Shown one piece after another: positions 1-8,688 of a stretch of 64,000 nt of DNA. The notes below the pieces were generated by a model. The model made no database searches, was not told the origin of the DNA, and saw only the letters and a program-made list of their open reading frames with translations. How positions within the stretch are numbered: the stretch's first letter is position 1; every line of letters begins with the position of its first letter. Where the stretch lies: positions 36,669 through 100,668 of the forward strand of contig NZ_KE384070.1 in NCBI RefSeq assembly GCF_000423665.1, given 5' to 3'. A program made the position numbers and the translations under genes. The stretch comes from Solirubrobacter soli DSM 22325 (lineage in GTDB: Bacteria; Actinomycetota; Thermoleophilia; Solirubrobacterales; Solirubrobacteraceae).

Positions 1-422
1 ACCCGGGCGACATCGTCCTCGCGGGCGACTTTCAGGGCCTCGGCCACGACCAGGTCCTGTTCATCAACAACGACGGCGCGTACGGCCGGGTGGCGATCGT
101 CGACTTCTCCGGCCCGACCGCGAACCGGCTGCACTACGAGGCCTACGGCGCCTCATCCCTGTTGGACGGGTGGCATGAGCCGGGCGACGTGGTCCTCGCG
201 GGCGACTTCCAGGGCCTCGGCCACGACCAGGCCCTGTTCATCAACAACGGACCGGACCCTTCCGAGGGCCGCGTCCTGGTCATGGACTTCGCCACCGGGA
301 CCTGGAACCGGACGGACCATGAGGACGGCGAAGAACTCGACGGGTGGCGCATCGCCGAGTTCGTTTGCGCCGGGCGAGCTCTGGACGGCTCCCGCGACGC
401 GCTCGTCGTCTTGCCGCACTGA
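1..422 (+). CDS. C-terminal part of an FG-GAP/VCBS-like repeat protein (5' end outside window)
   Basis: The reading frame is open from base 3 to the TGA at 420-422, so only the last ~139 residues are present. Two copies of a repeat with the core AGDFQGLGHDQ-LFINN occur 59 residues apart (from bases 3 and 180) and are nearly identical in DNA. The pattern resembles FG-GAP/VCBS blades of beta-propeller proteins, which are usually secreted or surface exposed and bind ligands or calcium. The blade Asp/Gly pattern is visible but no catalytic motif is. Function unknown; the N-terminal domain that would decide it lies outside the window. Confidence 0.7.
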   Translation, partial: PGDIVLAGDFQGLGHDQVLFINNDGAYGRVAIVDFSGPTANRLHYEAYGASSLLDGWHEPGDVVLAGDFQGLGHDQALFINNGPDPSEGRVLVMDFATGTWNRTDHEDGEELDGWRIAEFVCAGRALDGSRDALVVLPH

Positions 423-497
423 CGGCCGCGGCCGGTGTAGCCTCGGCTGCGGGAGCTATGGCCCGGTCAGTCGGGCAAGAGCGAAGGGAGCAAGCGG

Positions 498-1148
498 ATG
501 TTCGCGAGCATGAGGCGGTATCGCATGCAGCCTGGGTCGGCGGCGGAGTTCGTGCGACGCGTCGACGAGTCGTTCGCCGATCAGATCGCGACCCGCGCCG
601 GGTTCGTGTCGTACGTGTTGATCGACTGTGGCGGCGGCGACCTGTTCACGTTGAGCATGTTCCTCGAAGCCGGCCAGGCCGAGGCCTCGCGCGAGTTGGC
701 GCAGCAGTGGACCGGGGCCAATCTCGGCGACATCGAACACTCGCGCTTCGAGGCGATCCACGGCGAGAGCGTCGTCAGCCGGGTGGCTGCCGAGATGCTC
801 GACGCGGTCCACGTCGGTGCCGCGCGCAAGGGCGTGAGCATCCGGTACTACCGGATGCGAAGTGGCTCCGTCGGTCAGTTGTTGCAGCGCGTCGACGCGG
901 TCTTCGCCGCCCACGTGCACGAGCTCGACGGTTTCGAGGCCTCGCACCTGCTCGACTGCGACAACGACGAAGTGCTGTGGATCAGCGTCGCGCGCGATGA
1001 CGACGCGGTCGAGGCCGCCGACGCGCGCGTATCCCGGTTCGTGCGGGAGGAGCTTGCGGAGTTCCGCCTCGAGCACGTGGTCGCGATCCGCGGCGAGGTG
1101 GCCGTCAGCCGCGCGAACTCGGAGCTGCTGGAACCCACCCACGCCTAA
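498..1148 (+). CDS. Tandem-duplicated ABM-like (ferredoxin-like fold) protein
   Basis: 216 residues made of two related halves: RRYRMQPGSAAEFVRRVDE near the start and IRYYRMRSGSVGQLLQRVD from about residue 115, each followed by GFxxxxLLDC or GFVSYVLIDC and an ISVARD/LSMFLE strand. This is the layout of antibiotic-biosynthesis-monooxygenase-like dimeric alpha-beta barrel domains, fused so that one chain could form the usual dimer. A GGGAG ribosome site precedes the ATG. Such proteins can be cofactor-free oxygenases or simply small-ligand binders; no substrate can be assigned. It stands alone between the repeat protein and a decayed region. Confidence 0.6.
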   Translation: MFASMRRYRMQPGSAAEFVRRVDESFADQIATRAGFVSYVLIDCGGGDLFTLSMFLEAGQAEASRELAQQWTGANLGDIEHSRFEAIHGESVVSRVAAEMLDAVHVGAARKGVSIRYYRMRSGSVGQLLQRVDAVFAAHVHELDGFEASHLLDCDNDEVLWISVARDDDAVEAADARVSRFVREELAEFRLEHVVAIRGEVAVSRANSELLEPTHA

Positions 1149-1600
1149 GTGACGAATGCGGGCGCGTCGGCGACGACGGTCTTCCAGTCCTGCTTGACGG
1201 TGGCCTGGCGGATCGTGCCCCCGGTGAACGCGTACGGCGACGTGCCCGGGCAGTCGTGGGTGACGGGCTCGCCTTCGTGCCGGCCGACGACCGGACGGGG
1301 GCGAGAAGCTGATTCTCTCGCCGTCATTCGTGAAGGAGGGCAACGAGCCGAGCCGGCCTTCGTCACGCGGCCACGGGATTCGTCCACCCGGTTCATCCGG
1401 CCGGAAGCTCATAGCCGTTCGGGGGATACGTCTTGACCGGCGAGGTGCGCAGCCACTCGTCGCACCTGCCTCGCGTCGGGTGAAAGACCAGCGATCCCGG
1501 TGCTGCCTGGACCGCGGGGCCGGGCACGGGGCCGACAGGCCGACCACAGGGCCAGGTCTCCGGCGTGAAACTGTTGCGTAGGTACAGATTCGATCCCGAG
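1145..1600 (-). pseudogene. Decayed gene remnant, possibly arylsulfatase C-terminus
   Basis: No intact gene covers 1149-1650. On the minus strand, three frames in succession give protein-like stretches: TPETWPCGRPVGPVPGP..VFHPTRGRCDEWLRTSPVKTYP, then GRLGSLPSFTNDGERISFSP, then GRHEGEPVTHDCPGTSPYAFTGGTIRQ, ending at a stop at 1145-1147. The last stretch resembles the C-terminal signature of arylsulfatases (..G.PV..DYPG..FTGTI..V), with frameshifts between segments. I infer a multiply frameshifted remnant; the family assignment is from memory of the motif and is weak. Confidence 0.35.
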
Positions 1601-1758
1601 ATTCATGCGCTCGGGGTGGTGCGAGGGGACCTGTCTATGGGCATCCTCTAAGCATCGGTCTTCTCGATGCAGCCGCAGTTCTCACCACACCGCTCCTTCC
1701 CGATGACTTTCTCGGGCAACTGAACCCGCTCTGGGCCACGCGCGAGCCGCGGGGGCGC

Positions 1759-2712
1759 GTGGAGGCCGTGGTCTCTGAGACGCGGGACTGCGTGACCCTG
1801 TGGCTGCGGCCCAGCCGTGGATGGCCCGCGCACGTGCCGGGCCAGTATGTGCGCGTCGGCGTCGATGTCGACGGCGTGCGGCACTGGCGCACGTATTCGC
1901 TCACCTCCACGCCGCGCAGGCGCGACGGCCGGATCGCCATCACCGTCAAGCGCATTGCGGGCGGCCTCGTGTCCGACCACCTCGTCAGTCATGCGCGCCG
2001 GGGCATGATCGTGCGGCTGGCGCCCCCGACCGGGCAGTTCGTCCTCCCGCAAACCGACGAGCCCGCGTTGCTGTTCGTGACGGCCGGCAGCGGCGTGACG
2101 CCGATCATGGGGATGCTGCGAGCGCTCTCCCAACGCACGAAGGGCCTTCCCGACGTCGCGCACGTGCACATCGCCCCGTCGGCTGAGGACACGATCTTCG
2201 GCACTGACCTCCGCGCGCTCGCGCGCCATGACGACCGCTACACGCTGCACGAGCACCACGACGATCGAGACGGTCGCTGGGACGTCGCCGAGCTCGACCG
2301 GAGCGTGCCCGACTGGCTCCGGCGACAGACCTGGGCCTGCGGCCCGGCCGGCCTCCTGGACTCGCTGGGCGCGCGCTTCGAGCGCGACGGCGTCGCCGAT
2401 CGACTGCACGTCGAGCACTTCCGGCCCGTGGTCGTCCCAGCCGGAGCGGCCGGCGACGGCGGCCGGGTTCGCTTCCTGGTCAGCGGTAAAGAGGTCGAGA
2501 CCGACGGGACCACGCCGCTGCTCGTCGCCGGTGAAGGCGCGGGAACGTTGCTGCCACATGGCTGTCGCATGGGCATCTGCAACTCGTGCACCGGGCGCCT
2601 GCGCTCCGGGGCCGTGCGCGATCTGCGAACCGGAGACATCCAGCACGCCGAAGGCCAACTGGTGCGCACCTGCGTATCCGTGGCGGCGGGCCCGGTCGAA
2701 ATCGACCTCTAA
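1759..2712 (+). CDS. Ferredoxin-NADP reductase-type electron donor for fatty acid desaturase (FAD, NAD(P), 2Fe-2S)
   Basis: Three domains in order: FAD-binding barrel with RTYSLTS (residues 44-50 from the GTG at 1759), NAD(P) domain with GSGVTP (about 111), and C-terminal plant-type 2Fe-2S domain with Cys at about 269, 274, 277 and 305. This matches oxidoreductases that feed electrons to acyl-CoA desaturases, and a desaturase gene follows 15 bases downstream. The frame stays open upstream to 1582, and 1663-1758 encodes a typical family N-terminus (LLPDDFLGQLNPLWATREPRGR), yet that extension has no ATG, GTG or TTG. Either an unusual start is used or the 5' end was lost; 1759 is the first canonical start. 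Confidence 0.8.
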   Translation: MEAVVSETRDCVTLWLRPSRGWPAHVPGQYVRVGVDVDGVRHWRTYSLTSTPRRRDGRIAITVKRIAGGLVSDHLVSHARRGMIVRLAPPTGQFVLPQTDEPALLFVTAGSGVTPIMGMLRALSQRTKGLPDVAHVHIAPSAEDTIFGTDLRALARHDDRYTLHEHHDDRDGRWDVAELDRSVPDWLRRQTWACGPAGLLDSLGARFERDGVADRLHVEHFRPVVVPAGAAGDGGRVRFLVSGKEVETDGTTPLLVAGEGAGTLLPHGCRMGICNSCTGRLRSGAVRDLRTGDIQHAEGQLVRTCVSVAAGPVEIDL

Positions 2713-2727
2713 AGAGGACTCCTAGCC

Positions 2728-3855
2728 TTGAACACGTTCCTTGAACACCTGACCCCGCATGACCTCGACGAGATCGGGCGGGAGCTCGACGCCATCCGCG
2801 ACGAGGTCATGGCCGACCTCGGCGAGTCCGACGCCGCCTACATCCGCAAGGTCGTGAAGGTCCAACGTGGCCTCGAGGGCGCGGGACGCGCATCGCTGCT
2901 GGTGTCGCTGTTCCCGCCGGCCTGGCTCGCGGGAACGACCGCGCTCGCCGTCGCCAAGATCCTCGAGAACATGGAACTCGGTCACAACGTCATGCACGGC
3001 CAGTGGGATTGGATGCGCGACCCCGAGATCCACTCCTCGACGTGGGAGTGGGACAACGTCTCGGCCGCCGAGGGCTGGAAGAAGTCCCATAACTACGAGC
3101 ACCACACCTACACCAACATCCTCGGCAAGGACCGGGATCTCGGCTACACGCTGCTGCGCCTGGACCCCGGCCAGCCCTGGAAGCCATTCCACCTCGCCCA
3201 GCCGCTGTACAACGTCGTCCTCGCGGTGGGGTTCCAGTGGGGGGTCGCGCTGTACGACCTCGAGCTCGACGAGGCACGGAAGGGACGCAAGCCATGGAGC
3301 CGGGTCGCCTCCGACGTCGCCCGGCTCGGGCGCAAGGCCGCGCGGCAGCTGACCAAGGACTACGTCGCCTGGCCGCTGCTCTCGGGCCCGTCCGCCGTGC
3401 CGGCCCTCTTCGGCAACCTGACCGCCAACGTGGCGCGGAACGTGTGGACGCACGCCGTGATCTTCTGCGGGCATTTCCCCGACGGGGCGGAGACCTTCGA
3501 TTTCGACGAATCGGACCTCGACGGCGAGTCGCGCGGTGGCTGGTATGTCCGCCAGCTGCTCGGCTCGTGCAACGTCGACGGACCGCCCGTCATGCATCTG
3601 ATGAGCGGCCACCTCAGCTACCAGATCGAACATCACCTCTTCCCGGACCTGCCATCGAACCGCTACGCAGAGGTGGCACCCCGGGTACGCGCGTTGTGCG
3701 AGCGCTACGGCCTCCCGTATGTCAGCGGTCCGCTGCCTCGGCAGTACGCGCAAGTGGTGCGCAAGATCCTCCGCATGTCATTGCCCGGTGGCCCGGCCTC
3801 CCTGCCGAGTGAGACGACCACGCACGAAGCCCCCGATCTGCGCCTCGTCGCCTGA
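2728..3855 (+). CDS. Membrane fatty acid (acyl-CoA) desaturase
   Basis: 375 residues, TTG start preceded by AGAGGA. It has the three histidine clusters of di-iron membrane desaturases: HNVMH at 86-90, HNYEHH at 121-126 and QIEHH near 299-303, with hydrophobic stretches near 58-80 and 150-170 that would span the membrane. Family members insert a double bond into saturated acyl chains using O2 and electrons from a flavoprotein/2Fe-2S partner, here the gene just upstream. The pairing is like that of actinobacterial stearoyl-CoA delta-9 desaturases; exact regiospecificity cannot be read from sequence. Confidence 0.88.
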   Translation: MNTFLEHLTPHDLDEIGRELDAIRDEVMADLGESDAAYIRKVVKVQRGLEGAGRASLLVSLFPPAWLAGTTALAVAKILENMELGHNVMHGQWDWMRDPEIHSSTWEWDNVSAAEGWKKSHNYEHHTYTNILGKDRDLGYTLLRLDPGQPWKPFHLAQPLYNVVLAVGFQWGVALYDLELDEARKGRKPWSRVASDVARLGRKAARQLTKDYVAWPLLSGPSAVPALFGNLTANVARNVWTHAVIFCGHFPDGAETFDFDESDLDGESRGGWYVRQLLGSCNVDGPPVMHLMSGHLSYQIEHHLFPDLPSNRYAEVAPRVRALCERYGLPYVSGPLPRQYAQVVRKILRMSLPGGPASLPSETTTHEAPDLRLVA

Positions 3856-3957
3856 CACAAGCCGATCGGCGGACTCACGCTATCGTTGAGACCGCGTACG
3901 CATATCGTCATCCGAACCCCCGGGTGCTTCGTGTACGCGTGAAAGGGCGGGCGCGTA

Positions 3958-4230
3958 ATGGCCCATTGCAAATGTCTTCGCTGCCAGGCCCGGGTCTGGC
4001 GTGTGTTGCCGACCGACCTGTGCCCGGGGTGTGGCGGCGATCTTCTAACGGCCGAGACCCTGTCCGAGCTCATCGGGCTGCGCTCCTTGGGGACCCCGCG
4101 ACCACGACGCGACACGGACTCGGCCGTGCGCTTCGCGCAGATCAACCAACTGATCCGCGAAACGAGTGCGCGCCGCGACGCGGAGCGCGCATGCCGAGCC
4201 GGCGAGCCGCCCTCAGGGATAAGCGTCTAG
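3958..4230 (+). CDS. Small zinc-ribbon protein
   Basis: 90 residues with an N-terminal CKCLRCQ and CPGCGG, giving a CxxC...CxxC pair that would bind one zinc in the first 30 residues. The rest is charged and Arg-rich with no recognised domain. It is followed after two bases by the next gene, so the two are probably co-transcribed. Function unknown. Confidence 0.6.
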   Translation: MAHCKCLRCQARVWRVLPTDLCPGCGGDLLTAETLSELIGLRSLGTPRPRRDTDSAVRFAQINQLIRETSARRDAERACRAGEPPSGISV

Positions 4231-4232
4231 CC

Positions 4233-4739
4233 ATGGCCGAAATGACCTCCGCAGATGCCTGGAAGGGTTCCCCGGCCGAGGCAGAGCGGCAGCTGACCGC
4301 TGCTGCCGAGCGTCACCGGGAAGCCGTTTCCTCGTCCCAGGAACTCGGGCGCCCCGAAGCCGGCCAGCACGCGGCGATCAAATCGGTCGGCCGAGCCGTC
4401 CAGCTCGTCTCGTTCGCGCTCAGACGCGCCGAAGCCGCCGGCGTGTCGCACGACCGGCTGGTCGAGCTGAGCGGCTGGGAATCCGACCTCGTGCGCGAGG
4501 GTCTGCGGCGGGTCCCCGAGCCGCATGTCATCGCTCGGTTGGCGCCGACCGGACTCGACCCGCGGGCGGTCGGTCACTCCGCGGCCGGCTTCGAGGTTCT
4601 CACCCGCCTGAACGAGCTCACCCAAGCGGTGAGCGCCGAAGTGGACGGTGAGCCACCGTCAGCGCTGCGACGGCCGGATCTGGAGGCGCTCCGCGAACGG
4701 TTCGACACCGCGTGGGCCTCATGGCTCGACACTGCATGA
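4233..4739 (+). CDS. Hypothetical protein, helical
   Basis: 168 residues, starting two bases after the zinc-ribbon stop. It is Ala/Glu/Arg-rich and predicted helical, with RLVELSGWESDLVREGLRRVPEP in the middle that looks like part of a helix-turn-helix-like segment, but no family is recognised. A longer open frame runs upstream to 3924, antisense-free but overlapping the zinc-ribbon gene, so the ATG at 4233 is preferred. Confidence 0.55.
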   Translation: MAEMTSADAWKGSPAEAERQLTAAAERHREAVSSSQELGRPEAGQHAAIKSVGRAVQLVSFALRRAEAAGVSHDRLVELSGWESDLVREGLRRVPEPHVIARLAPTGLDPRAVGHSAAGFEVLTRLNELTQAVSAEVDGEPPSALRRPDLEALRERFDTAWASWLDTA

Positions 4740-4819
4740 GCCGGCCCGGAAGTTAGCCCCCGCGCCCCACGAGCCGCGCAAGGCGACCCGGGGGGCGCGC
4801 GGGAAAGCGGCCGTCAACG

Positions 4820-4993
4820 TCAGGCTTCGGTACCGGTGGCCGAACCGGCGTGCTCGCGCACCTCGGCGGCCGCGCGGCGGGCGTCCTCGGCCGTGATGAA
4901 GGTGTCGGCGGAGACCGCCAGCCGAGTGCCATCCTCGCCCACCAGCCGCCAATGGAACTTCGAACCGTTGTCCCGATAGATCACGAATTGCAT
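4820..4993 (-). CDS. DUF1508/UPF0339 (YegP-type) small protein
   Basis: 57 residues: MQFVIYRDNGSKFHWRLVGE then a strand and ITAEDARRAAAEVREHA. This is the one-repeat form of the YegP/DUF1508 fold (strand, WRL strand, then helix), whose members are small, widespread and of uncertain function. Too short for many gene finders. Its ATG overlaps the end of the upstream gene by 13 bases, suggesting translational coupling. Confidence 0.65.
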   Translation of the reverse strand: MQFVIYRDNGSKFHWRLVGEDGTRLAVSADTFITAEDARRAAAEVREHAGSATGTEA

Positions 4994-5358
4994 CGCTTCA
5001 TCTTTCTGTCGCCGATGCGTAGCCGGGCGGCCGCCTCGGGATTGAACCTGCCACCTTCGTCCACCCAGCGGCTGAGATCCACGCGCGCCTGTGACATCCG
5101 GCGCGCCTGGGCTACGAGTGCCGCCTCGAGCCTGGGGTGCGCCGTCGCCGTCCGGCCGGCGCGAGGCCGCCGATGACCCGCGCGCAACACGCCGCGGCGG
5201 TCCCGCTCGGCCTCGATCGCGCCTCGCGTGTGGCGCGTGAACAACGGTGTCGGCAGCGCGGCGCGCGCCTGCTCGGGCACCGACGGACCAGGGTGCCCGA
5301 CCGCCGGCGGATCGCGCGGAGCCAGGAGTCCCTCGGAAGGGCCTGAAACGGTGTACAT
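4981..5358 (-). CDS. Hypothetical Arg-rich protein
   Basis: 125 residues, ATG at 5356-5358 with a good GAGG ribosome site about 8 bases before it. The C-terminal part (MSQARVDLSRWVDEGGRFNPEAAARLRIGDRK) looks like ordinary protein sequence; the middle is Arg/Ala-rich and may be disordered. Several overlapping frames are open here, as usual at this GC content, so the call rests on the ribosome site and the overlap with the DUF1508 gene. Bases 5359-5501 upstream show nothing else. Confidence 0.4.
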   Translation of the reverse strand: MYTVSGPSEGLLAPRDPPAVGHPGPSVPEQARAALPTPLFTRHTRGAIEAERDRRGVLRAGHRRPRAGRTATAHPRLEAALVAQARRMSQARVDLSRWVDEGGRFNPEAAARLRIGDRKMKRCNS

Positions 5359-5501
5359 GCCTGCCTCGAATCGTTCGGGCAAGCGGCCGAGGTAACGCCC
5401 CGCACACACGGCCCGGGGTCGCTTGCGTACGCGGACGGCTCGCCAACGGCGAGCACCGGAGCCGCGTGCACCACCAACGATAGCGCTACGCCGGCGGACG
5501 G

Positions 5502-6461
5502 CTACTGAACCGCGGCCGCCCACGACGCCAGGCGATTCCACAGCTCGGCCCGCTTGCCCGCGAAGTTGTGGCAGTGGGCCGAGCCTTCCAGCACGAAGAC
5601 GGTGATGTCGTTGCTCGACGTGTAGAACCCGGCGTCGTCACGCGGGTGCTCGGGGATGTCGCGGTCTCCGAAGCCGAGGAACACCGGCACCTTCACGCGG
5701 GCGGCGAAGGGGGCGGTGAAGCCGGCGGTGAGCGCGTCGGCGTATGACTGCCGAGGCCAGGCCGCGACGGTCCGATCGTCGGCGGCGATCACCGCCGCCG
5801 GGACGTCCGGGGCGTAGAGCCAGGGATGGCTCGGCTCGCGCGCGGCGACCGCGTAGCCGGCGTCCCAGTCGTCGCCGAAGAACGCCTTGGCCTGTGCGAC
5901 GCCTGCAGCGCGCGGGCCGGCCGGATCGGCGACGGACGCGGTGGGACCGTCCTCGAGCGCGTCCTTGCTGCCGTGCGTGAAGCCGAGGTTCGCGATGGCG
6001 TCGTAGCAGTCGTGAGCGGCCTGGGCGAAGACGCAGATACAGCCGCCGAGCGAGTGGCCGACGCCGATGACCGGGAGGGAGAGACCGGGCGCGAGCCGTT
6101 CGCTCAATGTTCCGGCAGCGAGCCGGTGCCGAAGCTCCGAGGTGAAGGCCGCGCAGGCCGCCGCCATGCTCTCGAGCGCGACCGCGTCGACGTCGGCCGG
6201 GCGCGAGCTCTCGCCGACGCCGAGATGATCGGTCGCGACCACGGCGAAGCCACGGGCCGTCATGTGGTCGGCGAAGCTGTAGCCGGCGTGGCCCTCGATC
6301 CGCGCGTCCCAGTACGAGCGGTCGTAGGAGCCGCCGGGCCAGCAGACGAGGATCGCCCGCGGCGCCGTCTCCGGCAGGTGCAGCTCGGCGGCGATCGTGT
6401 TTCGCTCGGCCGCGAAGGGCAGCGCCGCGGACACGTCGACGCGCATCTGGGTGGAGGTCAT
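5502..6461 (-). CDS. Alpha/beta hydrolase
   Basis: 319 residues with GHSLGG (nucleophile Ser137), an acid in GFGDRDIPEHP and a His in EGSAHCHNF near the C-terminus, completing a hydrolase triad. The substrate is not predictable; in this setting an ester, lactone or CoA thioester is plausible. It is the last gene of a six-gene unit and its ATG overlaps the stop of the upstream acyl-CoA ligase (ATGA). No signal peptide, so cytoplasmic. Confidence 0.75.
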   Translation of the reverse strand: MTSTQMRVDVSAALPFAAERNTIAAELHLPETAPRAILVCWPGGSYDRSYWDARIEGHAGYSFADHMTARGFAVVATDHLGVGESSRPADVDAVALESMAAACAAFTSELRHRLAAGTLSERLAPGLSLPVIGVGHSLGGCICVFAQAAHDCYDAIANLGFTHGSKDALEDGPTASVADPAGPRAAGVAQAKAFFGDDWDAGYAVAAREPSHPWLYAPDVPAAVIAADDRTVAAWPRQSYADALTAGFTAPFAARVKVPVFLGFGDRDIPEHPRDDAGFYTSSNDITVFVLEGSAHCHNFAGKRAELWNRLASWAAAVQ

Positions 6462-7933
6462 TGGTAGCGCCGTCGCAGTTCGTGTTTGAGGACCTTCCCG
6501 GACGGCGTGTGGGGGAGGGCTTCGACCACTTCGACCGAGCGGGGCAGCTTGTAGCCCGCGAGCCGCGAGCGCGCGAACGCGACGAGCTCCTCGGGCGTGA
6601 CCTCCGCGCTCGTCACGACGAGTGCCTTCACGGCTTCGCCCCAGCGCGCGTCGGGCACCCCGATGACAGCGACCTCGAGCACCGAGGGGTGGTGCGCGAG
6701 CGCCTCCTCGACCTCGATCGGATAGACGTTCTCACCGCCGGTGACGATCATGTCCTTGATCCGGTCGGTGAGGAAGAGGTAGCCCTCCTTGTCGAGATAG
6801 CCGCCGTCGCCGGTCCGCAGCCAGCCATCGTCGGTCAGGGCCGCGGCGGTCTCCGCGGGCCGGTTCGCGTAGCCGGCCATCACGTTGGGGCCGCGCAGCC
6901 AGACCTCGCCGTCGACGACCTGCAGCTCCATCCACGGGGACGGGCGCCCGGCGGCGCGCAGCAGGTCCTCGCGCTCGTGATCGGCGGGCCTGAGCAGGAC
7001 GACGCCGCCGGTCGTCTCCGTCAGGCCGTAGACGCCGTACAGCTCGCAGTCGAACGTGCGCAGCGCGGCCTTCAACACGGGCGTCGTGATCGGCGACGCG
7101 CCGTAGGCGATCGACCGCAGCGCCGAGAAGTCACGCGCAGCCGCGCCCGGGACCGCCGTCAGCATCTGCAGGATCGTCGGCACGAACACGGCGTTCGTCA
7201 CCCGCTCGGACTCGAGCAGATCCAGGACGGCCGCCGCGTCGAACTCGCTGACGATGATCGTCGTCGCGCCCTGCGAGAGCCCGAGATACGTCCAGGCGAT
7301 CCCGCCGACGTGGAACATCGGCAGCGGCGTCAGCGACACTGAATCCGCGTCGAACGACCACACGGGCACATGCAGGCACGCCGCCGCGAGGTTGCGGTGC
7401 GTCGTCAGCACACCCTTGGGCACGCCGGTCGTGCCGGACGTGTACATCTGCAGCACGGGATCGTCGGCCTCACCGCGTGCGCCGGGGTCCGCGGGCGACG
7501 CGGCCGCCAGCCACGCCTCGTACTCCTCGCCGACGGCGACGATGCGCAGGTCGTGGGGCACGCCGGCGGCGACCTCGCCCGCGACGTCGAGGAACTCCGG
7601 CCCTGCGATCAGCACCGGGGCGCCGGCGTCGGTGACGACCGCTGTGAGCTCGGCGGCCGCGAGCCGCCAGTTCAGCGGCACCGCGACCGCGCCGAGCTTG
7701 GCAGCCGCCGCCAGCAGCTCGACCACCTCGGGCGAGCTGCGGTCCAGGTGCGCGATGCGCGACCCCGGGCCCGCGCCTGCGGCCACCAGCGCCTGCGCCA
7801 AGCGGTTCGAGCGGTCGTCGAGCTGCGCGTAGGTCACCGTTCGCGTGCCATGCCGGACCGCGGGGTGCGCGGGCCGCCCCACGGCCATCTCGCGCACGAC
7901 GTCCGCCACCCGCAGCGTGTCCAGGTCAATCAT
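6458..7933 (-). CDS. Acyl-CoA synthetase (AMP-forming, class I adenylate-forming)
   Basis: 491 residues from the ATG at 7931-7933, chosen over an upstream in-frame start because it gives an 8-base coupled overlap with the upstream gene. Motifs: P-loop MYTSGTTGVPKGV, YGLTETTGG, RTGDGGYLDKEGYLFLTDR and the C-terminal catalytic Lys in HTPSGKVLKHEL. It should activate a carboxylic acid to its CoA ester via an acyl-AMP. It sits in a unit with a PHA synthase, so it may feed CoA esters of the pathway or of storage polymer mobilisation. Confidence 0.88.
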   Translation of the reverse strand: MIDLDTLRVADVVREMAVGRPAHPAVRHGTRTVTYAQLDDRSNRLAQALVAAGAGPGSRIAHLDRSSPEVVELLAAAAKLGAVAVPLNWRLAAAELTAVVTDAGAPVLIAGPEFLDVAGEVAAGVPHDLRIVAVGEEYEAWLAAASPADPGARGEADDPVLQMYTSGTTGVPKGVLTTHRNLAAACLHVPVWSFDADSVSLTPLPMFHVGGIAWTYLGLSQGATTIIVSEFDAAAVLDLLESERVTNAVFVPTILQMLTAVPGAAARDFSALRSIAYGASPITTPVLKAALRTFDCELYGVYGLTETTGGVVLLRPADHEREDLLRAAGRPSPWMELQVVDGEVWLRGPNVMAGYANRPAETAAALTDDGWLRTGDGGYLDKEGYLFLTDRIKDMIVTGGENVYPIEVEEALAHHPSVLEVAVIGVPDARWGEAVKALVVTSAEVTPEELVAFARSRLAGYKLPRSVEVVEALPHTPSGKVLKHELRRRYQ

Positions 7934-8165
7934 CGAGGAACCACCGCGCGAACGACAGTTGCACGGCGCCCACGTCGCGGGTGACACCGGCCAGGGTCGA
8001 CGCGATCGTGCGGATCGGCTCCACGGTCACGGTCTTGGCGAACGAGAGCTGCGCGTTGGTGGCCATCCGGACACCGGCCTCGCAGCGGTCCAGCACCTTC
8101 TCGGTGCCGCCCCACGGGACGAGCGCGGTCCGGGCGACGGCGCGGATCAGCCCATCGATCTCCAC
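7926..8165 (-). CDS. Small hypothetical protein in PHA synthase operon
   Basis: 79 residues with no recognised domain. The C-terminal half (LSFAKTVTVEPIRTIASTLAGVTRDVGAVQLSFARWFLDD) looks amphipathic and helical, a character shared with granule-associated proteins, so a polyester-surface role is possible but unproven. It overlaps the ligase start by 8 bases and lies one base after the acetyltransferase gene. Confidence 0.5.
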   Translation of the reverse strand: MEIDGLIRAVARTALVPWGGTEKVLDRCEAGVRMATNAQLSFAKTVTVEPIRTIASTLAGVTRDVGAVQLSFARWFLDD

Positions 8166-8166
8166 G

Positions 8167-8688
8167 TCAGAGCTCGTCCGCGATGCCGGCGGTCGTCATC
8201 GCCGCGAACTGCGAGTCGACGTCGTTGGCGAGCACGAGCAGATCGCGGACATGGCCATTGCGATCACGCACGTGGTCGGCCAGCAGCGCCTCGGCGTCGA
8301 AGCCGAGGGCGACGAACATCGCGATCAGCGCCGTCTGGTCCGCGATCACCTCGACCACGAGCTTTGCGAGCCCGAGGTCGACCGCGTCGTGCACGGCGTG
8401 GCGCGCGAGCTCGCGACCGATGCCGTGTCCGCGCGCCGCCGGGTCGACGACCAGGCGCACCTCGCCGACGTGGCTCGACCAGCCATGCAGCGGCACGACC
8501 GCGACCGACCCGACGACCTCGCCCGCGTCGACGGCGATCGTGCGCGCCGCGCCGGGGCGCGCCCAGGCGGCCACGACGGCGGTGTCGTCGACGTCCTCCT
8601 TGAGGAACGTGCGGTCGGCTTCGGGGATGCGCGCGAAGAAGCGCTGCAGCGCGGGCTCGTCCGCGGCCGCGATCGGTCGGAACTCCAT
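8167..8688 (-). CDS. GNAT-family acetyltransferase
   Basis: 173 residues from the ATG at 8686-8688. It has the GNAT acetyl-CoA loop in VRLVVDPAARGHGIGRELARHAVHDA and the following helix, plus the final strand-helix around FVALGFDAEALLADHVRD. GNAT enzymes acetylate small molecules or proteins; the acceptor is unknown. Its ATG shares one base with the stop of phaC, so expression is coupled. A longer frame to 9048 is antisense-frame noise within phaC. Confidence 0.75.
   Translation of the reverse strand: MEFRPIAAADEPALQRFFARIPEADRTFLKEDVDDTAVVAAWARPGAARTIAVDAGEVVGSVAVVPLHGWSSHVGEVRLVVDPAARGHGIGRELARHAVHDAVDLGLAKLVVEVIADQTALIAMFVALGFDAEALLADHVRDRNGHVRDLLVLANDVDSQFAAMTTAGIADEL

Noticed and set aside
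4757..4799. Hairpin CGCGCCCC / GGGGCGCG after the gene ending at 4739
   Set aside because: Eight pairs with a 23-base loop in ~75% GC DNA is expected by chance; not called a terminator.
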